A stretch of DNA of 64,000 nucleotides from Sphingomonas sp. 35-24ZXX. GTDB taxonomy: Bacteria > Pseudomonadota > Alphaproteobacteria > Sphingomonadales > Sphingomonadaceae. Positions 1 through 10,260 of this stretch are shown piece after piece. Made by a program: the position numbers and the translations under genes. Positions within the stretch are counted from its first letter, which is position 1; each line of letters begins with the position of its first letter. Under the pieces are notes generated by a model. That model saw nothing but the letters and a program-made list of their open reading frames with translations, searched no databases and was not told the origin of the DNA. The DNA lies in NCBI RefSeq assembly GCF_000786215.1, contig NZ_JROG01000003.1, positions 992,001 to 1,056,000 of the forward strand, given 5' to 3'.

Positions 1-33
1 GGCGGCTGACGCGTCAGCAATACAGCCGGGTGC

Positions 34-690
34 TTATTCGCCCGGCGCTGCTGCAGCGGCGGGGGCTGCGGGCGCTTCTGCCTGCTTGGAGCGTTCCTGC
101 GGGCCGAGCACCGAATCGATCACATGCACCATGCCGTTGCTGGCCTTGAGATCGCCTTGCGTGACCGATCCGACATTGCCGCTGGCGTCGGACAGCCGTA
201 GCTGATCGAGCTCGACCGAGACATTGAGCCGCTCACCTTCCAGCGTGACGATCTCGACGCTGCCGCCCTTGTCCTTGATCTGCTTGCGCAGGTCCTCGAC
301 GCTGAGGCGGCCGGGAATCACGTGATAGTTCAGCACCATCGCCAGCCGGCCCTTGTTGGCGGGCAGCAGCAGCTCGGCCAGCGTATCGACGCCCAGCTTG
401 TCGAACCCGCCATTGTCGGGCGCAAACAGGGTCATCGGCTTTTCCGCCGCCAGCGCCGCATTCAGCTCTGCCGCCTTGATCGCGCGCGCCAGCGTCGAGA
501 GATCGGGATTGCGCAGCACCACCTCGTCGACACGCAGGATCGCGTCCGCTTCCTCGGCGGCGGCGGCATCCTGTGCATCCAGGCTGGCGGCATCGACCCG
601 CTTGACCGGATCACCGCCACCATCCTGACTGCCACAGGCCGAAAGCGCGAGGGCAAGCCCCAGAAGGGGTGCAGTGGCAGTGAAACGCAT
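34..690 (-). CDS. Fasciclin (FAS1) domain lipoprotein
   Basis: Secreted, lipid-anchored protein of 218 residues with a single FAS1 domain, a fold linked to adhesion and surface interactions; the specific role is unknown. The N-terminus is a lipoprotein signal with lipobox LSAC (Cys19). The FAS1 core covers roughly residues 45-185, with the TLFAPDNGGFDKL block and the closing HVIDSVL block. A short Ala/Pro tail follows. The ATG at 690 is chosen because GGAG sits six bases upstream; an in-frame TTG at 702 overlaps that ribosome site and is unlikely. It is the last gene of a minus-strand run and may be transcribed with the folate genes upstream. Family assignment is firm, function is not. Confidence 0.88.
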   Translation of the reverse strand: MRFTATAPLLGLALALSACGSQDGGGDPVKRVDAASLDAQDAAAAEEADAILRVDEVVLRNPDLSTLARAIKAAELNAALAAEKPMTLFAPDNGGFDKLGVDTLAELLLPANKGRLAMVLNYHVIPGRLSVEDLRKQIKDKGGSVEIVTLEGERLNVSVELDQLRLSDASGNVGSVTQGDLKASNGMVHVIDSVLGPQERSKQAEAPAAPAAAAAPGE

Positions 691-717
691 GGTGATCTCC
701 AATGTTCGGGCGAGCGG

Positions 718-1503
718 TCAGGCCGGATCGTGCTTGTCGAGGAAAACGAAATCCCGCTCCATGCTCAGCATATGGGCACCGCCATCGACGAAAAGCAACT
801 GGCCGGTGATGGCAGGCTCGCTGGCAAGGTAACGCACGGCGCGGGCGATGTCTCCCGGCGTCGACAGACGATCGAGCGGCATCCGCGCTGCGAGCCGCGC
901 CATCTGGGCCTCGTCATAGTCGTCGGTCGCCAAGGTGAGCCCGGGAGCGACGCCATTCACCCGCGCGCGCGCACCGAAAGCGCGGGCCAATGTGCGGATC
1001 GATTCGGCCAGCGCCTGTTTGGAAAGCGTATAGGAGAGCTGGTCGCCATTGGGGTTGCGCACCCGCTGGTCGATGATCTGGACGATGGCGGGGCACTCCC
1101 CCTCGCCTGCCGCCGCCACCACCGCCCGCGTCAGCAGCACGGGCGCGAACAGATTGACCGCAAAATGGTCCTGCAGCGCCGCAGCGCCCATCGTGTGCCA
1201 GTCGTCATATTCGAACAGCGACGCATTGTTGACCAGCAGTGTCGGCGCACGCCCGAAATGACGGGTCACCTCGGCGAGCAGCCCGTCGGGCGCGGCGGGG
1301 TCTGCCAGATCGGCGGCAAAGCCGTGCCATGGCGTCGCGCATTCGGCGAGGGTATCGGCCAGCGCGGGCTCCGGCTGGAGGTCGCTGCGCCCATGCAGCG
1401 CCAGTGCCCATCCCGCGCGCGCCAGTTCCGCCGCAATCGCCCCGCCGACCCGGCGCATGCCGCCGGTCACCAGCGCGACAGGAGGCATCGGGTGGCCGCT
1501 CAT
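718..1503 (-). CDS. Short-chain reductase, probable FolM-like dihydromonapterin/pteridine reductase
   Basis: SDR enzyme of 261 residues. The nucleotide-binding motif near residues 13-20 reads TGGMRRVG, which fits TGX3RXG, the variant typical of pteridine reductase PTR1 and FolM, rather than the classical TGX3GXG. The NNAS segment and a YTLSK active-site motif (Tyr-x3-Lys) are present. The start codon overlaps the folB stop by four bases (ATGA), so the two are translationally coupled. Context and motif together suggest NADPH-dependent reduction of a dihydropterin or dihydrofolate in the tetrahydrofolate/monapterin pathway. The SDR call is secure; the substrate is inference. Confidence 0.85.
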   Translation of the reverse strand: MSGHPMPPVALVTGGMRRVGGAIAAELARAGWALALHGRSDLQPEPALADTLAECATPWHGFAADLADPAAPDGLLAEVTRHFGRAPTLLVNNASLFEYDDWHTMGAAALQDHFAVNLFAPVLLTRAVVAAAGEGECPAIVQIIDQRVRNPNGDQLSYTLSKQALAESIRTLARAFGARARVNGVAPGLTLATDDYDEAQMARLAARMPLDRLSTPGDIARAVRYLASEPAITGQLLFVDGGAHMLSMERDFVFLDKHDPA

Positions 1504-1961
1504 CGGCGGGTCCGCGTCAGCGTGATGCCGATCGATTCGCCGTTCTCGGCGATCGCCAGCTTGATGATCTTGAGCTTGATCCTGATGATGCGCGTGTCCT
1601 GCAGGAACAATGTCTCGATCACATGATCGGCCACCGCCTCGATCAGCGTGAAGTGCACGCCCTGCGGCAGCGCACTCGAAGCCGCGTGCTTGAGGTCCAT
1701 GTAGTTCTTCGATGCCGACAGCGGCGTATCGGGCGCGTAATGGTCCTGCGCCAGCATCTCCACCGCGATGGTGAAGCGCAGCGGCTGGGGCAGCTTGGTT
1801 TCCTCGGAATAGATGCCGGTGAGGACGTTGACGTCGAAATCGGCAACTTCGAGAATCAGGCTATCGGGAGTATTGTCGGTCAACGTGAGGGCCAGTTCTG
1901 TATGGAGAGCGACGACGTCCGGAGATGCCGGGCGGTCGTGAATATCCCGGCGCGTTCGCAA
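1500..1961 (-). CDS. folB: Dihydroneopterin aldolase
   Basis: Converts 7,8-dihydroneopterin to 6-hydroxymethyl-dihydropterin plus glycolaldehyde in folate synthesis; cytosolic oligomer. The sequence carries the FolB features: an N-terminal strand VADFDVNVLTGIYSEE, a middle NYMDLK segment corresponding to the family's conserved D-Y/M-x2 stretch, and FTLIEAVADHVIETLF, where the Glu of the LIE motif contacts the pterin. The first 25 or so residues are longer than in typical FolB proteins (about 120 residues), and an internal TTG start giving LTDNTPDS cannot be excluded. It overlaps the downstream reductase gene by four bases, pairing two pterin enzymes. Confidence 0.85.
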   Translation of the reverse strand: MRTRRDIHDRPASPDVVALHTELALTLTDNTPDSLILEVADFDVNVLTGIYSEETKLPQPLRFTIAVEMLAQDHYAPDTPLSASKNYMDLKHAASSALPQGVHFTLIEAVADHVIETLFLQDTRIIRIKLKIIKLAIAENGESIGITLTRTRR

Positions 1962-1984
1962 ATTGTGCGCCGCAAGGCAAGCGT

Positions 1985-2881
1985 TCAGGCGTTCGACCAG
2001 CGCGCAAAGATCGCCGTCGGCAGCAGGCGGCCACCCGATTGTTCGCGCACCGCGAGCTCTCCGACCTCGATCTTGCCGGGCAGATCGGCAAAATGCGCTG
2101 CAAGCAGCTCGCCCAGCGCCAGCGCCGACATGCGCACCGCATAGACGGTGAGGAACAGGCAGGCCGACCGCTCATCGAGCAGCCGGCGGCAATCGGCGAT
2201 CAGTGCCGGCAGATGCTCTTCGAGCTTCCACACCTCGCCCTCGGGCCCGCGCCCGAACTTGGGCGGATCGAGCAGGATCGCGTCATAGCGCTTGCCTCGG
2301 CGAACTTCGCGCGCGGCAAACTTGACGCAATCATCGACCAGCCAGCGGATCGGCAGCGCCTCCATGCCGGACAACGCAGCATTGACCCGCGCGGCCGCGA
2401 CCGATTTCTTGGAGGCATCGACATGGGTGAGTTCGGCCCCTGCCGCCGCCATCGCCAGCGTGCCGACGCCGGTATAGCCGAACAGGTTGAGCGCCCTGGC
2501 TCGTTCTTCACCCTGGTGGTCCGCGATATGCCCGCGCAGCCATCGCCACACCGGGTCCATGTCCGGGAAGAAGCCCAGATGCCGGAACGGGGTGTTGAGC
2601 GCGGTGAGCCGCACCTCTTCCCAGGCGAGCGGCCAGCCCTCGCGCGGCACGTTCGCCTCCAGCTGCCAGCGCCCGCCGCCGTCCTCGTCCGATCCGGGGA
2701 TGAAAGCCCCATCGGCATCCCAGTCGGGCAGCGTCGTCGGCCACATCGCCTGCGGCTCCGGGCGGATGAAGCGATAAGGCCCGTAAGCTTCGAACTTGCG
2801 CCCGCCGCCGCTGTCGATCAGCGTGTAATCCTCGCGCGGTTCGCCGATCATCAGCACCGGTTGCGGATCGAGCTTGGCCAT
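1985..2881 (-). CDS. Class I SAM-dependent methyltransferase, RlmI-like (rRNA m5C type)
   Basis: Protein of 298 residues resembling the catalytic part of the 23S rRNA m5C methyltransferase RlmI/YccW. Motif I is FGYTGVGTLAMAAAG around residues 134-148, followed by the acidic HVDASK strand, and motif IV is LLDPPKFGRG near residue 200, the DPPxF pattern of this family. It lacks the N-terminal PUA domain of RlmI (about 396 residues), so its target may differ. It lies 9 bp after thrC and is probably cotranscribed with it. Methyltransferase is certain; rRNA as substrate is inferred from family. Confidence 0.82.
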   Translation of the reverse strand: MAKLDPQPVLMIGEPREDYTLIDSGGGRKFEAYGPYRFIRPEPQAMWPTTLPDWDADGAFIPGSDEDGGGRWQLEANVPREGWPLAWEEVRLTALNTPFRHLGFFPDMDPVWRWLRGHIADHQGEERARALNLFGYTGVGTLAMAAAGAELTHVDASKKSVAAARVNAALSGMEALPIRWLVDDCVKFAAREVRRGKRYDAILLDPPKFGRGPEGEVWKLEEHLPALIADCRRLLDERSACLFLTVYAVRMSALALGELLAAHFADLPGKIEVGELAVREQSGGRLLPTAIFARWSNA

Positions 2882-2890
2882 GCGGAAAGG

Positions 2891-4306
2891 TCAGCCCTTC
2901 GCCGGCACGGCGCGCGCGGCGATATAATCACGCACGGTGTGATAGTCGCCCGCCAGCCGGTCGAACCGCTCGGCCCGCTCGAACAGGTCGCCGACCCGCG
3001 ACGGCAGGCTGGGGCGCAGGCCGGTGGCCCGCTCGACCGCATCGCGGAACTTCGACGGGTGCGCGGTCGCCAGCGTGACGCAGGGGATCGCCCGATCCAG
3101 CACGCCTGCATCCTGCAGCCGGTGCGCCGCGCCCAGGCCGATCGCGGTGTGCGGATCGAGCACCTGGCCCGCATCATCCCAGGCCCGGCGCATCGCGATG
3201 CCCATCTCGTCAGGGTCGATCCGCGCGCTGGCAAAGATCGCCTCGGCCTTGCTGCGCATGTCGGGCGTCAGCTGGGTGGCCTTGCTCGATTCGAAGCCCT
3301 GCATCCGCCCTGCGGTCAGCGCGCCATCGCGGCCTTCCAGATCGAACAGCAGCCGCTCGAAATTCGAGCTCACCTGAATGTCCATCGAAGGCGCAGCGGT
3401 GGGCGTGACGCTGCCTGCCGAATAATCGCCCGCGCTCAAGGCGCGGTGGAGGATGTCGTTGACGTTGGTCGCCACCACCAGCCTGGCGACCGGCAGACCC
3501 ATTTGCGCGGCGACATAGCCTGCGAACACGTCGCCGAAATTGCCGGTGGGAACCGAGAACGCGATCGGCCGGTGCGGCGCGCCCAGTTGCAGCGCGGCGG
3601 CGAAATAATAGACGATCTGCGCCATCAGCCGCGCCCAGTTGATCGAATTGACCGCCGATAGCGTGAACTTGCCCGCAAAGTCGGGGTCGCCGAACATGCG
3701 CTTCACCATCGCCTGGGCATCGTCGAAGCTGCCGTCGATCGCGATGTTGTGCACGTTGGGCGCCAGCACCGTGGTCATCTGCCGCCGCTGTACGTCGGAG
3801 ACGCGGCCATCGGGGTGGAGCATGAAGATATCGACCTTCTCGCGCCCCGCAACCGCATCGATCGCCGCCGAGCCGGTATCGCCCGAGGTCGCGCCGACGA
3901 TCGTCAGGTGCGTGTTGCGATTCGACAGGAAGCGTTCGAACAGATGGCCAAGCAGCTGCAGCGCCACATCCTTGAACGCCAGCGTGGGTCCGTGGAACAG
4001 CTCGAGCAGCCAGTTGCTTTCATCGAGCTGCGCCAGCGGCGTCACCGCCTTGTGCGAGAAGCGGCCATAAGCCGCCTGGCACAGGCCGCGCAGCTCTTCG
4101 TCGGTCAGGCTTCCCGCCACGAACGGGGCCATGATCCGCACCGCCAGCTCGGGATACGGCAGGCCGGCCATCGCGGCGATTTCGGCATGCGTGAACTTCG
4201 GCCAGCTCCGCGGGACGTAAAGCCCGCCATCGCTTGCCAAACCTGCCAGCGTCACGCCCTCGAAATCGAGCGCGGCGGCTTTCCCCCTGGTGCTGATATA
4301 GTCCAT
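2891..4306 (-). CDS. thrC: Threonine synthase
   Basis: PLP enzyme that converts O-phospho-L-homoserine to L-threonine, the last step of the pathway whose earlier enzyme homoserine dehydrogenase is encoded at 16603-17907 in this window. At 471 residues it matches the long (Escherichia/yeast-type) threonine synthases. It opens with MDYISTRG, the PLP lysine lies in FHGPTLAFKDVALQ (about residue 110), and the phosphate-binding region GATSGDTGSAA follows at about 145. Full length and intact. It sits between a GNAT gene and the RlmI-like methyltransferase on the same strand. Confidence 0.97.
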   Translation of the reverse strand: MDYISTRGKAAALDFEGVTLAGLASDGGLYVPRSWPKFTHAEIAAMAGLPYPELAVRIMAPFVAGSLTDEELRGLCQAAYGRFSHKAVTPLAQLDESNWLLELFHGPTLAFKDVALQLLGHLFERFLSNRNTHLTIVGATSGDTGSAAIDAVAGREKVDIFMLHPDGRVSDVQRRQMTTVLAPNVHNIAIDGSFDDAQAMVKRMFGDPDFAGKFTLSAVNSINWARLMAQIVYYFAAALQLGAPHRPIAFSVPTGNFGDVFAGYVAAQMGLPVARLVVATNVNDILHRALSAGDYSAGSVTPTAAPSMDIQVSSNFERLLFDLEGRDGALTAGRMQGFESSKATQLTPDMRSKAEAIFASARIDPDEMGIAMRRAWDDAGQVLDPHTAIGLGAAHRLQDAGVLDRAIPCVTLATAHPSKFRDAVERATGLRPSLPSRVGDLFERAERFDRLAGDYHTVRDYIAARAVPAKG

Positions 4307-4370
4307 GGGGTGGACCCGTTAGCGGTCCTGCCCGCCGCTTGCAACCGGCGCGTGCGCGCACGGCCTCCGG

Positions 4371-4877
4371 TCAGTCCTCGGTCGGGCTTTCGTAGAACAT
4401 CAGGACGGCGGGCCCCTCGGGCGTCTCGATCAGGCCATGTTCGACAAAGCCGGCGCGGACATAGGCGCTGCGGGCACGCTGGTTATCGGGATCGGGGTCG
4501 ATGCATAGCACCCGGACCCCCTGCGCCGCCAGCTGCTTGGCCAGCATCGACAGCAGCTTGGCGCCGTGCCCCTTGCCGATCAGCGACGGCACGCCGATGA
4601 AGCAATCGACCGCGCGCGCGCCCTGCGGCAGATCCTGCAGGTGCTTCTGCGGCCAGGCATGGACTTCGAAATGCTGGATATAGGCGATCGGACGGCCGTC
4701 GAGCATGCCGATCAGCTGGACCATGTCGGGATTGTCCATATCCTCCATGATCAGCGCGAGTTCGTGCTTGGGGTCGCCCCACCATTTCTCGACCTCGGGC
4801 GTTTCCAGCCACGCCTCGAGCAAGGGGAGGTCCGAATGGGTGACCCGGTGAAAGCCGTAATAATGTCCGCCCTGCAT
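4371..4877 (-). CDS. GNAT family N-acetyltransferase, AAC(6')-like
   Basis: A 168-residue acetyl-CoA-dependent acyltransferase. The N-terminal half with LPLLEAWLETPEVEKWWG and YIQHFEVHAW resembles the aminoglycoside 6'-N-acetyltransferase/IucB branch of GNATs. The pyrophosphate-binding loop is LIGKGHGAKLLSML (about residues 98-111), and the C-terminal block is DPDPDNQRARSAYVRAGF. The ATG at 4877 has GGAG five bases upstream; the GTG six bases earlier overlaps that site. Chromosomal homologues are common in proteobacteria, and resistance cannot be inferred from sequence. It lies between SURF1 and thrC. Confidence 0.85.
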   Translation of the reverse strand: MQGGHYYGFHRVTHSDLPLLEAWLETPEVEKWWGDPKHELALIMEDMDNPDMVQLIGMLDGRPIAYIQHFEVHAWPQKHLQDLPQGARAVDCFIGVPSLIGKGHGAKLLSMLAKQLAAQGVRVLCIDPDPDNQRARSAYVRAGFVEHGLIETPEGPAVLMFYESPTED

Positions 4878-4899
4878 GATCACTCCTCAAGGCATCGCG

Positions 4900-5484
4900 T
4901 CAATCCGGTCGGGTTCGTGCCCGCCGTGCGACTGCCATCGCATATATAACGGCAGCAATGCCCGCGAATAAAAACCATTGTACAGCATAAGCCCAATGAT
5001 TGTTCGGAATATCCTCTGGCGAGGGCGGCTGTACCGCGTCCAGCCCCGCCACCGGCGGCGCTGCGATCAGCCGGATCAGGTGCACGCTATCAGGTGCGAT
5101 GATGCCGCTCGCCATGCCTCCGGCCCAGTCCGGATTGTCGGGACGCACCGACCAGCCCGCCACGACCTGCGCACCGGGGCCTTCGGCTCCGGTGCGGCAC
5201 GAGGCGATATGCACCCAGCCCGCCTGCCCGCGCGCGCTGCGCCCGCTCGACGAGCGCCAGCCGGTGACCTCGAGGCAGTTGACCGAAGACGTGCGGTAGA
5301 GCGGCAGTGCATCCGGATCGGGGACGGCAGGCCAGGTGATCGCGGGACGGTTGGCAGCGCCGGCATATTCGGCAAGCAAGGCTTCCTTCCAGGTCATCCG
5401 CTGCACCTGCCAGATGCCGAGGCCGATCATCACCGCAATCGCCAGACCGACAATGACCGTCGGCCAGAAAGGCACCTTCTTCAT
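4900..5484 (-). CDS. SURF1 family cytochrome oxidase assembly protein
   Basis: Membrane protein that helps insert heme a into subunit I of the aa3 oxidase. At 194 residues it is shorter than many SURF1 proteins. It has the expected topology: a first transmembrane helix at about residues 9-27 ending in LGIWQVQRMTWK (the GxWQxxR signature), a periplasmic domain, and a second helix near 165-185 preceded by NNHWAYAVQWF, the second family signature (HxxYAxxW-like). Its start overlaps the DUF983 gene by four bases. Part of the oxidase cluster. Confidence 0.9.
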   Translation of the reverse strand: MKKVPFWPTVIVGLAIAVMIGLGIWQVQRMTWKEALLAEYAGAANRPAITWPAVPDPDALPLYRTSSVNCLEVTGWRSSSGRSARGQAGWVHIASCRTGAEGPGAQVVAGWSVRPDNPDWAGGMASGIIAPDSVHLIRLIAAPPVAGLDAVQPPSPEDIPNNHWAYAVQWFLFAGIAAVIYAMAVARRARTRPD

Positions 5485-5879
5485 GCCGCGTCATCCCCGC
5501 CGCTATCGATTCGCCCTTCGCGCACCTGCGCGCGGGCCTCGTGGATCAGCATCGCCGCCTTGGATACGCGCAGCGACAGCAGCACCAGAGCCGTGGTGAA
5601 CGGAACCCACAGGACAATGTGCACCCAGAATGGCGGACTGGCCTTGACCTGCAGCACCAGCGCCGCTGCGCAGACGATCGCGCCGATCACCAGGATCAGG
5701 AACGCCGCCGGGCCATCGCCGACATTATAGGCGTCGAAATCATGCCCGCAGGCGCGGCAGCGCGGCGCAAAGCGCACCCAGCCGGCAAACAGCGTGCGCT
5801 GCCCGCACGCCGGGCATTCGCCAAAAAGGGCAGCCTGGACCAGACCAGACTGCCCTTTTGGAAGCTGCGGATCATGCAT
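5481..5879 (-). CDS. DUF983 family membrane protein with zinc ribbon
   Basis: Small inner-membrane protein of 132 residues. An N-terminal rubredoxin-like zinc ribbon (CPACG near residue 22 and CRACG near 41) is followed by two hydrophobic helices (about 55-75 and 82-100). DUF983 proteins are regularly encoded between ctaE and SURF1 in alphaproteobacterial oxidase operons, so a role in oxidase biogenesis is likely though unproven. The four-base overlap with SURF1 indicates translational coupling. Confidence 0.9.
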   Translation of the reverse strand: MHDPQLPKGQSGLVQAALFGECPACGQRTLFAGWVRFAPRCRACGHDFDAYNVGDGPAAFLILVIGAIVCAAALVLQVKASPPFWVHIVLWVPFTTALVLLSLRVSKAAMLIHEARAQVREGRIDSGGDDAA

Positions 5880-5909
5880 CGTGTCCGCCCGCCGTCACTG
5901 GGTGAGGCA

Positions 5910-6725
5910 TCAATGCGTCGCAGCACCCCAGCCACCCCAGACATAGATGACCAGGAAGAGGAACAGCCACACGACATCGACGAAGTGCCAGTACCAGGCA
6001 GCGGCTTCGAAGCCGAAATGCTGCTTGGGGGTGAAGTGGCCCTTGTACGAGCGCACCAGGCAGACGATCAGGAAGATCGTGCCGACCAGCACGTGGAAGC
6101 CGTGGAAGCCGGTCGCCATGTAGAAGGCCGAACCATAGTTCAGATCCTTGAAGGGGAACGGCGCGACCGAATATTCATAGGCCTGCACGCAGCTGAACAC
6201 CGCGCCCAGAATGATCGTGAGCCACAGGCCCTTGATCAGGCCATCGCGGTCGCCGTTGATCAGCGAGTGGTGCGCCCAGGTGACCGTGGTGCCCGAGCAC
6301 AGCAGGATCAGTGTGTTGAGCAGCGGCAGTTCGAAGGCATTGAGCACTTCGACGCCCTTGGGCGGCCATACGCCACCGATCACGTCTGCGGTCGAGGGGA
6401 ACAGCGAGAAATCGAACCAGGCCCAGAACCAGCCCACGAAGAACATGACTTCCGAGGCGATGAACAGGATCATGCCGTAGCGCAGGTGCAGCTGCACCAC
6501 CGGGGTGTGATCACCCGCATGCGCTTCCTTCACGACCTGCGCCCACCAGCCGTACATCGTGCCCAGCACGCCGGCGGTGCCGGCGTAGAAAACGATGCCG
6601 GAGCTGTCGATGCTGTGCATCCACAGGATGGCGCCGACCGCCATGACGAGCGCCGCCATCGATCCGGCGAACGGCCAGATGCTCGGGGGCAGAATGTGAT
6701 AATCGTGGTTCTTTGTTCCGGCCAT
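5910..6725 (-). CDS. ctaE: Cytochrome c oxidase subunit III
   Basis: Integral membrane subunit III (271 residues, seven predicted helices) of the aa3-type terminal oxidase; it stabilises proton uptake in the catalytic core. Recognisable family segments are [13 protein letters not shown] at the start, [17 protein letters not shown] around residues 90-105, and the C-terminal [21 protein letters not shown]. Complete. It follows ctaG by about 43 bp. Confidence 0.97.
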   Translation of the reverse strand: MAGTKNHDYHILPPSIWPFAGSMAALVMAVGAILWMHSIDSSGIVFYAGTAGVLGTMYGWWAQVVKEAHAGDHTPVVQLHLRYGMILFIASEVMFFVGWFWAWFDFSLFPSTADVIGGVWPPKGVEVLNAFELPLLNTLILLCSGTTVTWAHHSLINGDRDGLIKGLWLTIILGAVFSCVQAYEYSVAPFPFKDLNYGSAFYMATGFHGFHVLVGTIFLIVCLVRSYKGHFTPKQHFGFEAAAWYWHFVDVVWLFLFLVIYVWGGWGAATH

Positions 6726-6768
6726 CTCTCTGGTCCCTGTCGTCCCTAAAGCGTCTTCAACTCAGCCC

Positions 6769-7344
6769 TTAACTGCCCTTTTTCGCCTGGTCCAGCGGGT
6801 AAAAGGTGTAGCTCAGGGTTATCTCTTCGATATCCTTGGTATCCGGATCGGTCAGGATCGCCGGATCCACATAATAGATCACCGGCATCCGCACCTTCTC
6901 GCCCGGCTGCAGCGTTTGCTCGGTAAAGCAGAAGCACTGGACCTTGGCGAAATAGCGGCCCGCCTGCACCGGCGTGACGTTGAACGTCGCGGTCCCGGTC
7001 ACCGGCTTGCTCGACAGGTTCTCCGCCACGAACGCGGCCATGTCGCGCGCGCCGATGGTGATCTTCTCGGTCGGGTTCTCCGGCTTGAAGCGCCAGGGCA
7101 GTGCCGAGGACACGTTCGAATCGAACCGGACGGTAATCTGCTTGTCGGTCACCGCGATCGCCGACGCGGTCGCTTCACTGACCTTCATCGTCGTGCCGCC
7201 AAAGCCGGTCGCCTCGCAGAAGATGCGATAGAGCGGCACCGCGGCATAGCCGAGGCCCAGCATGCCCAGCGCAAAGCTGAGCGCGATGATCGCGGCCCGC
7301 CTGTTGCGGCGCGCCATATCGTTCGGAAGCGTGGCTGTGGTCAT
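6769..7344 (-). CDS. ctaG: Cytochrome c oxidase assembly protein CtaG/Cox11
   Basis: Copper chaperone that delivers copper to the CuB site of subunit I. One N-terminal transmembrane helix (about residues 14-36, ending in AAVPLYRIFCEATGFGG) anchors a periplasmic domain with the diagnostic copper motif KVQCFCF and the C-terminal block EITLSYTFY. The ATG at 7344 forms an ATGA overlap with the stop of the small upstream gene; an ATG two codons earlier at 7350 is also in frame. Length 191 residues, typical. Confidence 0.96.
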   Translation of the reverse strand: MTTATLPNDMARRNRRAAIIALSFALGMLGLGYAAVPLYRIFCEATGFGGTTMKVSEATASAIAVTDKQITVRFDSNVSSALPWRFKPENPTEKITIGARDMAAFVAENLSSKPVTGTATFNVTPVQAGRYFAKVQCFCFTEQTLQPGEKVRMPVIYYVDPAILTDPDTKDIEEITLSYTFYPLDQAKKGS

Positions 7345-7514
7345 CCCCATACCCCGATCTTGACGATGGTGATGACGTAGAACAGCACGCACAGGGCGAT
7401 CAGGATCCCGGCCATGAACAAAGCGCGGCTGCGCTGGCGGGCGCGCAGCTGTGCGAGCACGGCGGGGTCGTTGAAATCTGGCGCCGAAGACACGGGGGTT
7501 GGATGATCGCTCAT
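7341..7514 (-). CDS. Small CoxF-like single-helix membrane protein of the oxidase operon
   Basis: A 57-residue protein. It begins [14 protein letters not shown], has a basic stretch RARQRSR, then one hydrophobic helix (about residues 32-50) containing [11 protein letters not shown]. The pattern of a short basic N-terminus followed by a helix ending in FYVITxVK matches the small CoxF-type proteins encoded between ctaB and ctaG in alphaproteobacteria. It is locked into the operon on both sides: its start overlaps the ctaB stop (ATGA) and its stop overlaps the ctaG start (ATGA). These couplings support real translation. The function is probably in oxidase assembly or as a small subunit, by context only. 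Confidence 0.85.
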   Translation of the reverse strand: MSDHPTPVSSAPDFNDPAVLAQLRARQRSRALFMAGILIALCVLFYVITIVKIGVWG

Positions 7515-8485
7515 GCCGCGATCACCGGCATGACCGCACGGTCGATGACGAGCGCGGTGAACACCATGAACAGGTAGACGATCGAATAGGTGAACAGCTG
7601 TTTTTCCGGTTTCAGCGTATCGCCCTCCCCCGCGACACGGAATCCGACGCGGGCGGCCAACGCCACGAAGATGCCGGTCAGAACCGCAGCGCTGATGCCA
7701 TAGGTCGCGCCGGTCAGGCCCAGCGCATAGGGCGCCATCGTGATCGCGAACAGCACCAGGGAATAGCCGAACACCTGATGACGGGTCGATTTTTCACCTG
7801 CGACATTGGGCATCATCGGAATGCCGACGCGCGCGTAATCCATCTTCACGAACAGCGCGAGCGCCCAGAAGTGCGGCGGGGTCCAGAAGAAGATGATCGA
7901 GAACAGCAGGATCGGCAGCATCGTGACATCGCCGGTCACCGCCGCCCAGCCGATCACCGGCGGAAACGCCCCTGCCCCGCCACCGATGACGATGTTCTGC
8001 GGCGTGTTGGGCTTGAGCCAGATCGTGTAGATCACGGCATAATAGAAGATCGAGAAGGCAAGGATCGCGGCCGACAACCAGTTGACCGCCAGGCCCATGA
8101 TCACCACCGAAAAGCCCGACAGCGCCAGGCCAAACTGCAGCGCCGCCTCGCGGTCCATGCGGCCTGCCGGGATCGGACGATTGGCGGTGCGCTTCATCAG
8201 CGCATCGAGGTCGGATTCGTAATATTGGTTGAGCGCCGCAGCGCCGCCCGCACCCATCGCAATGCACAGGATCGCGACGAAGCCGATCACCGGATGGATA
8301 TTGCCCGGTGCCGCCAGCAGGCCGCACAATCCGGTGAACACCACCAGGCGGATCACGCCCGGCTTGGTCAGTGCCCAGAAATCGCGCCAGTGCGCGGGCA
8401 TGATCACACCCGGCTGGCCTGCCAGCGTCGCCGGCTGGGCAGTCATGGGCTGTACGGCGTCGGTCATTCTCATGTCGTTACCCAT
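7511..8485 (-). CDS. ctaB: Protoheme IX farnesyltransferase (heme O synthase)
   Basis: UbiA-superfamily prenyltransferase that adds a farnesyl group to heme b to give heme O, the precursor of heme A for the aa3 oxidase. 324 residues with about nine helices. The first aspartate-rich site is [19 protein letters not shown] (about residues 86-104), and the second is in the loop around [16 protein letters not shown]. It lies downstream of ctaD beyond a structured spacer and overlaps the CoxF-like gene. Confidence 0.96.
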   Translation of the reverse strand: MGNDMRMTDAVQPMTAQPATLAGQPGVIMPAHWRDFWALTKPGVIRLVVFTGLCGLLAAPGNIHPVIGFVAILCIAMGAGGAAALNQYYESDLDALMKRTANRPIPAGRMDREAALQFGLALSGFSVVIMGLAVNWLSAAILAFSIFYYAVIYTIWLKPNTPQNIVIGGGAGAFPPVIGWAAVTGDVTMLPILLFSIIFFWTPPHFWALALFVKMDYARVGIPMMPNVAGEKSTRHQVFGYSLVLFAITMAPYALGLTGATYGISAAVLTGIFVALAARVGFRVAGEGDTLKPEKQLFTYSIVYLFMVFTALVIDRAVMPVIAA

Positions 8486-8521
8486 ATGGCAAACCCCTCT
8501 CGATTGCCGGGAGGGGTGCCG

Positions 8522-8552
8522 GGGCCGGATGGGACCATTCCCGATCCGGCCC
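8522..8552 (-). other. Intra-operon stem-loop between ctaD and ctaB
   Basis: The 92-base spacer between the ctaD stop and the ctaB start contains a perfect 9-bp inverted repeat (GGGCCGGAT at 8522-8530 with ATCCGGCCC at 8544-8552). The 13-base loop can itself fold through GGGA/TCCC. No U-run follows in either direction, so this is more likely an RNA-stability or processing element, or a leaky attenuator, than a classical terminator. A second weaker hairpin of CCCCTC/GAGGGG type follows just before ctaB. Confidence 0.5.
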
Positions 8553-8577
8553 TGTCAGATGTGCAACGCTGCTGCGA

Positions 8578-10260
<1,683 letters not shown>

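Noticed and set aside
1-33. Hairpin-like GCGGCTGACGCGTCAGC at the window start
   Set aside because: TGACGCGTCA is a short palindrome, but there is no T-run and the sequence to the left is not available.
1925-3661. A 578-codon open frame on the plus strand
   Set aside because: Antisense to the methyltransferase and thrC, both with strong family motifs; composition of the frame is Arg/Gln/His-rich.
4307-4370. Threonine attenuator before thrC
   Set aside because: No Thr/Ile-rich leader peptide or terminator is visible on the minus strand in the 64-base gap.
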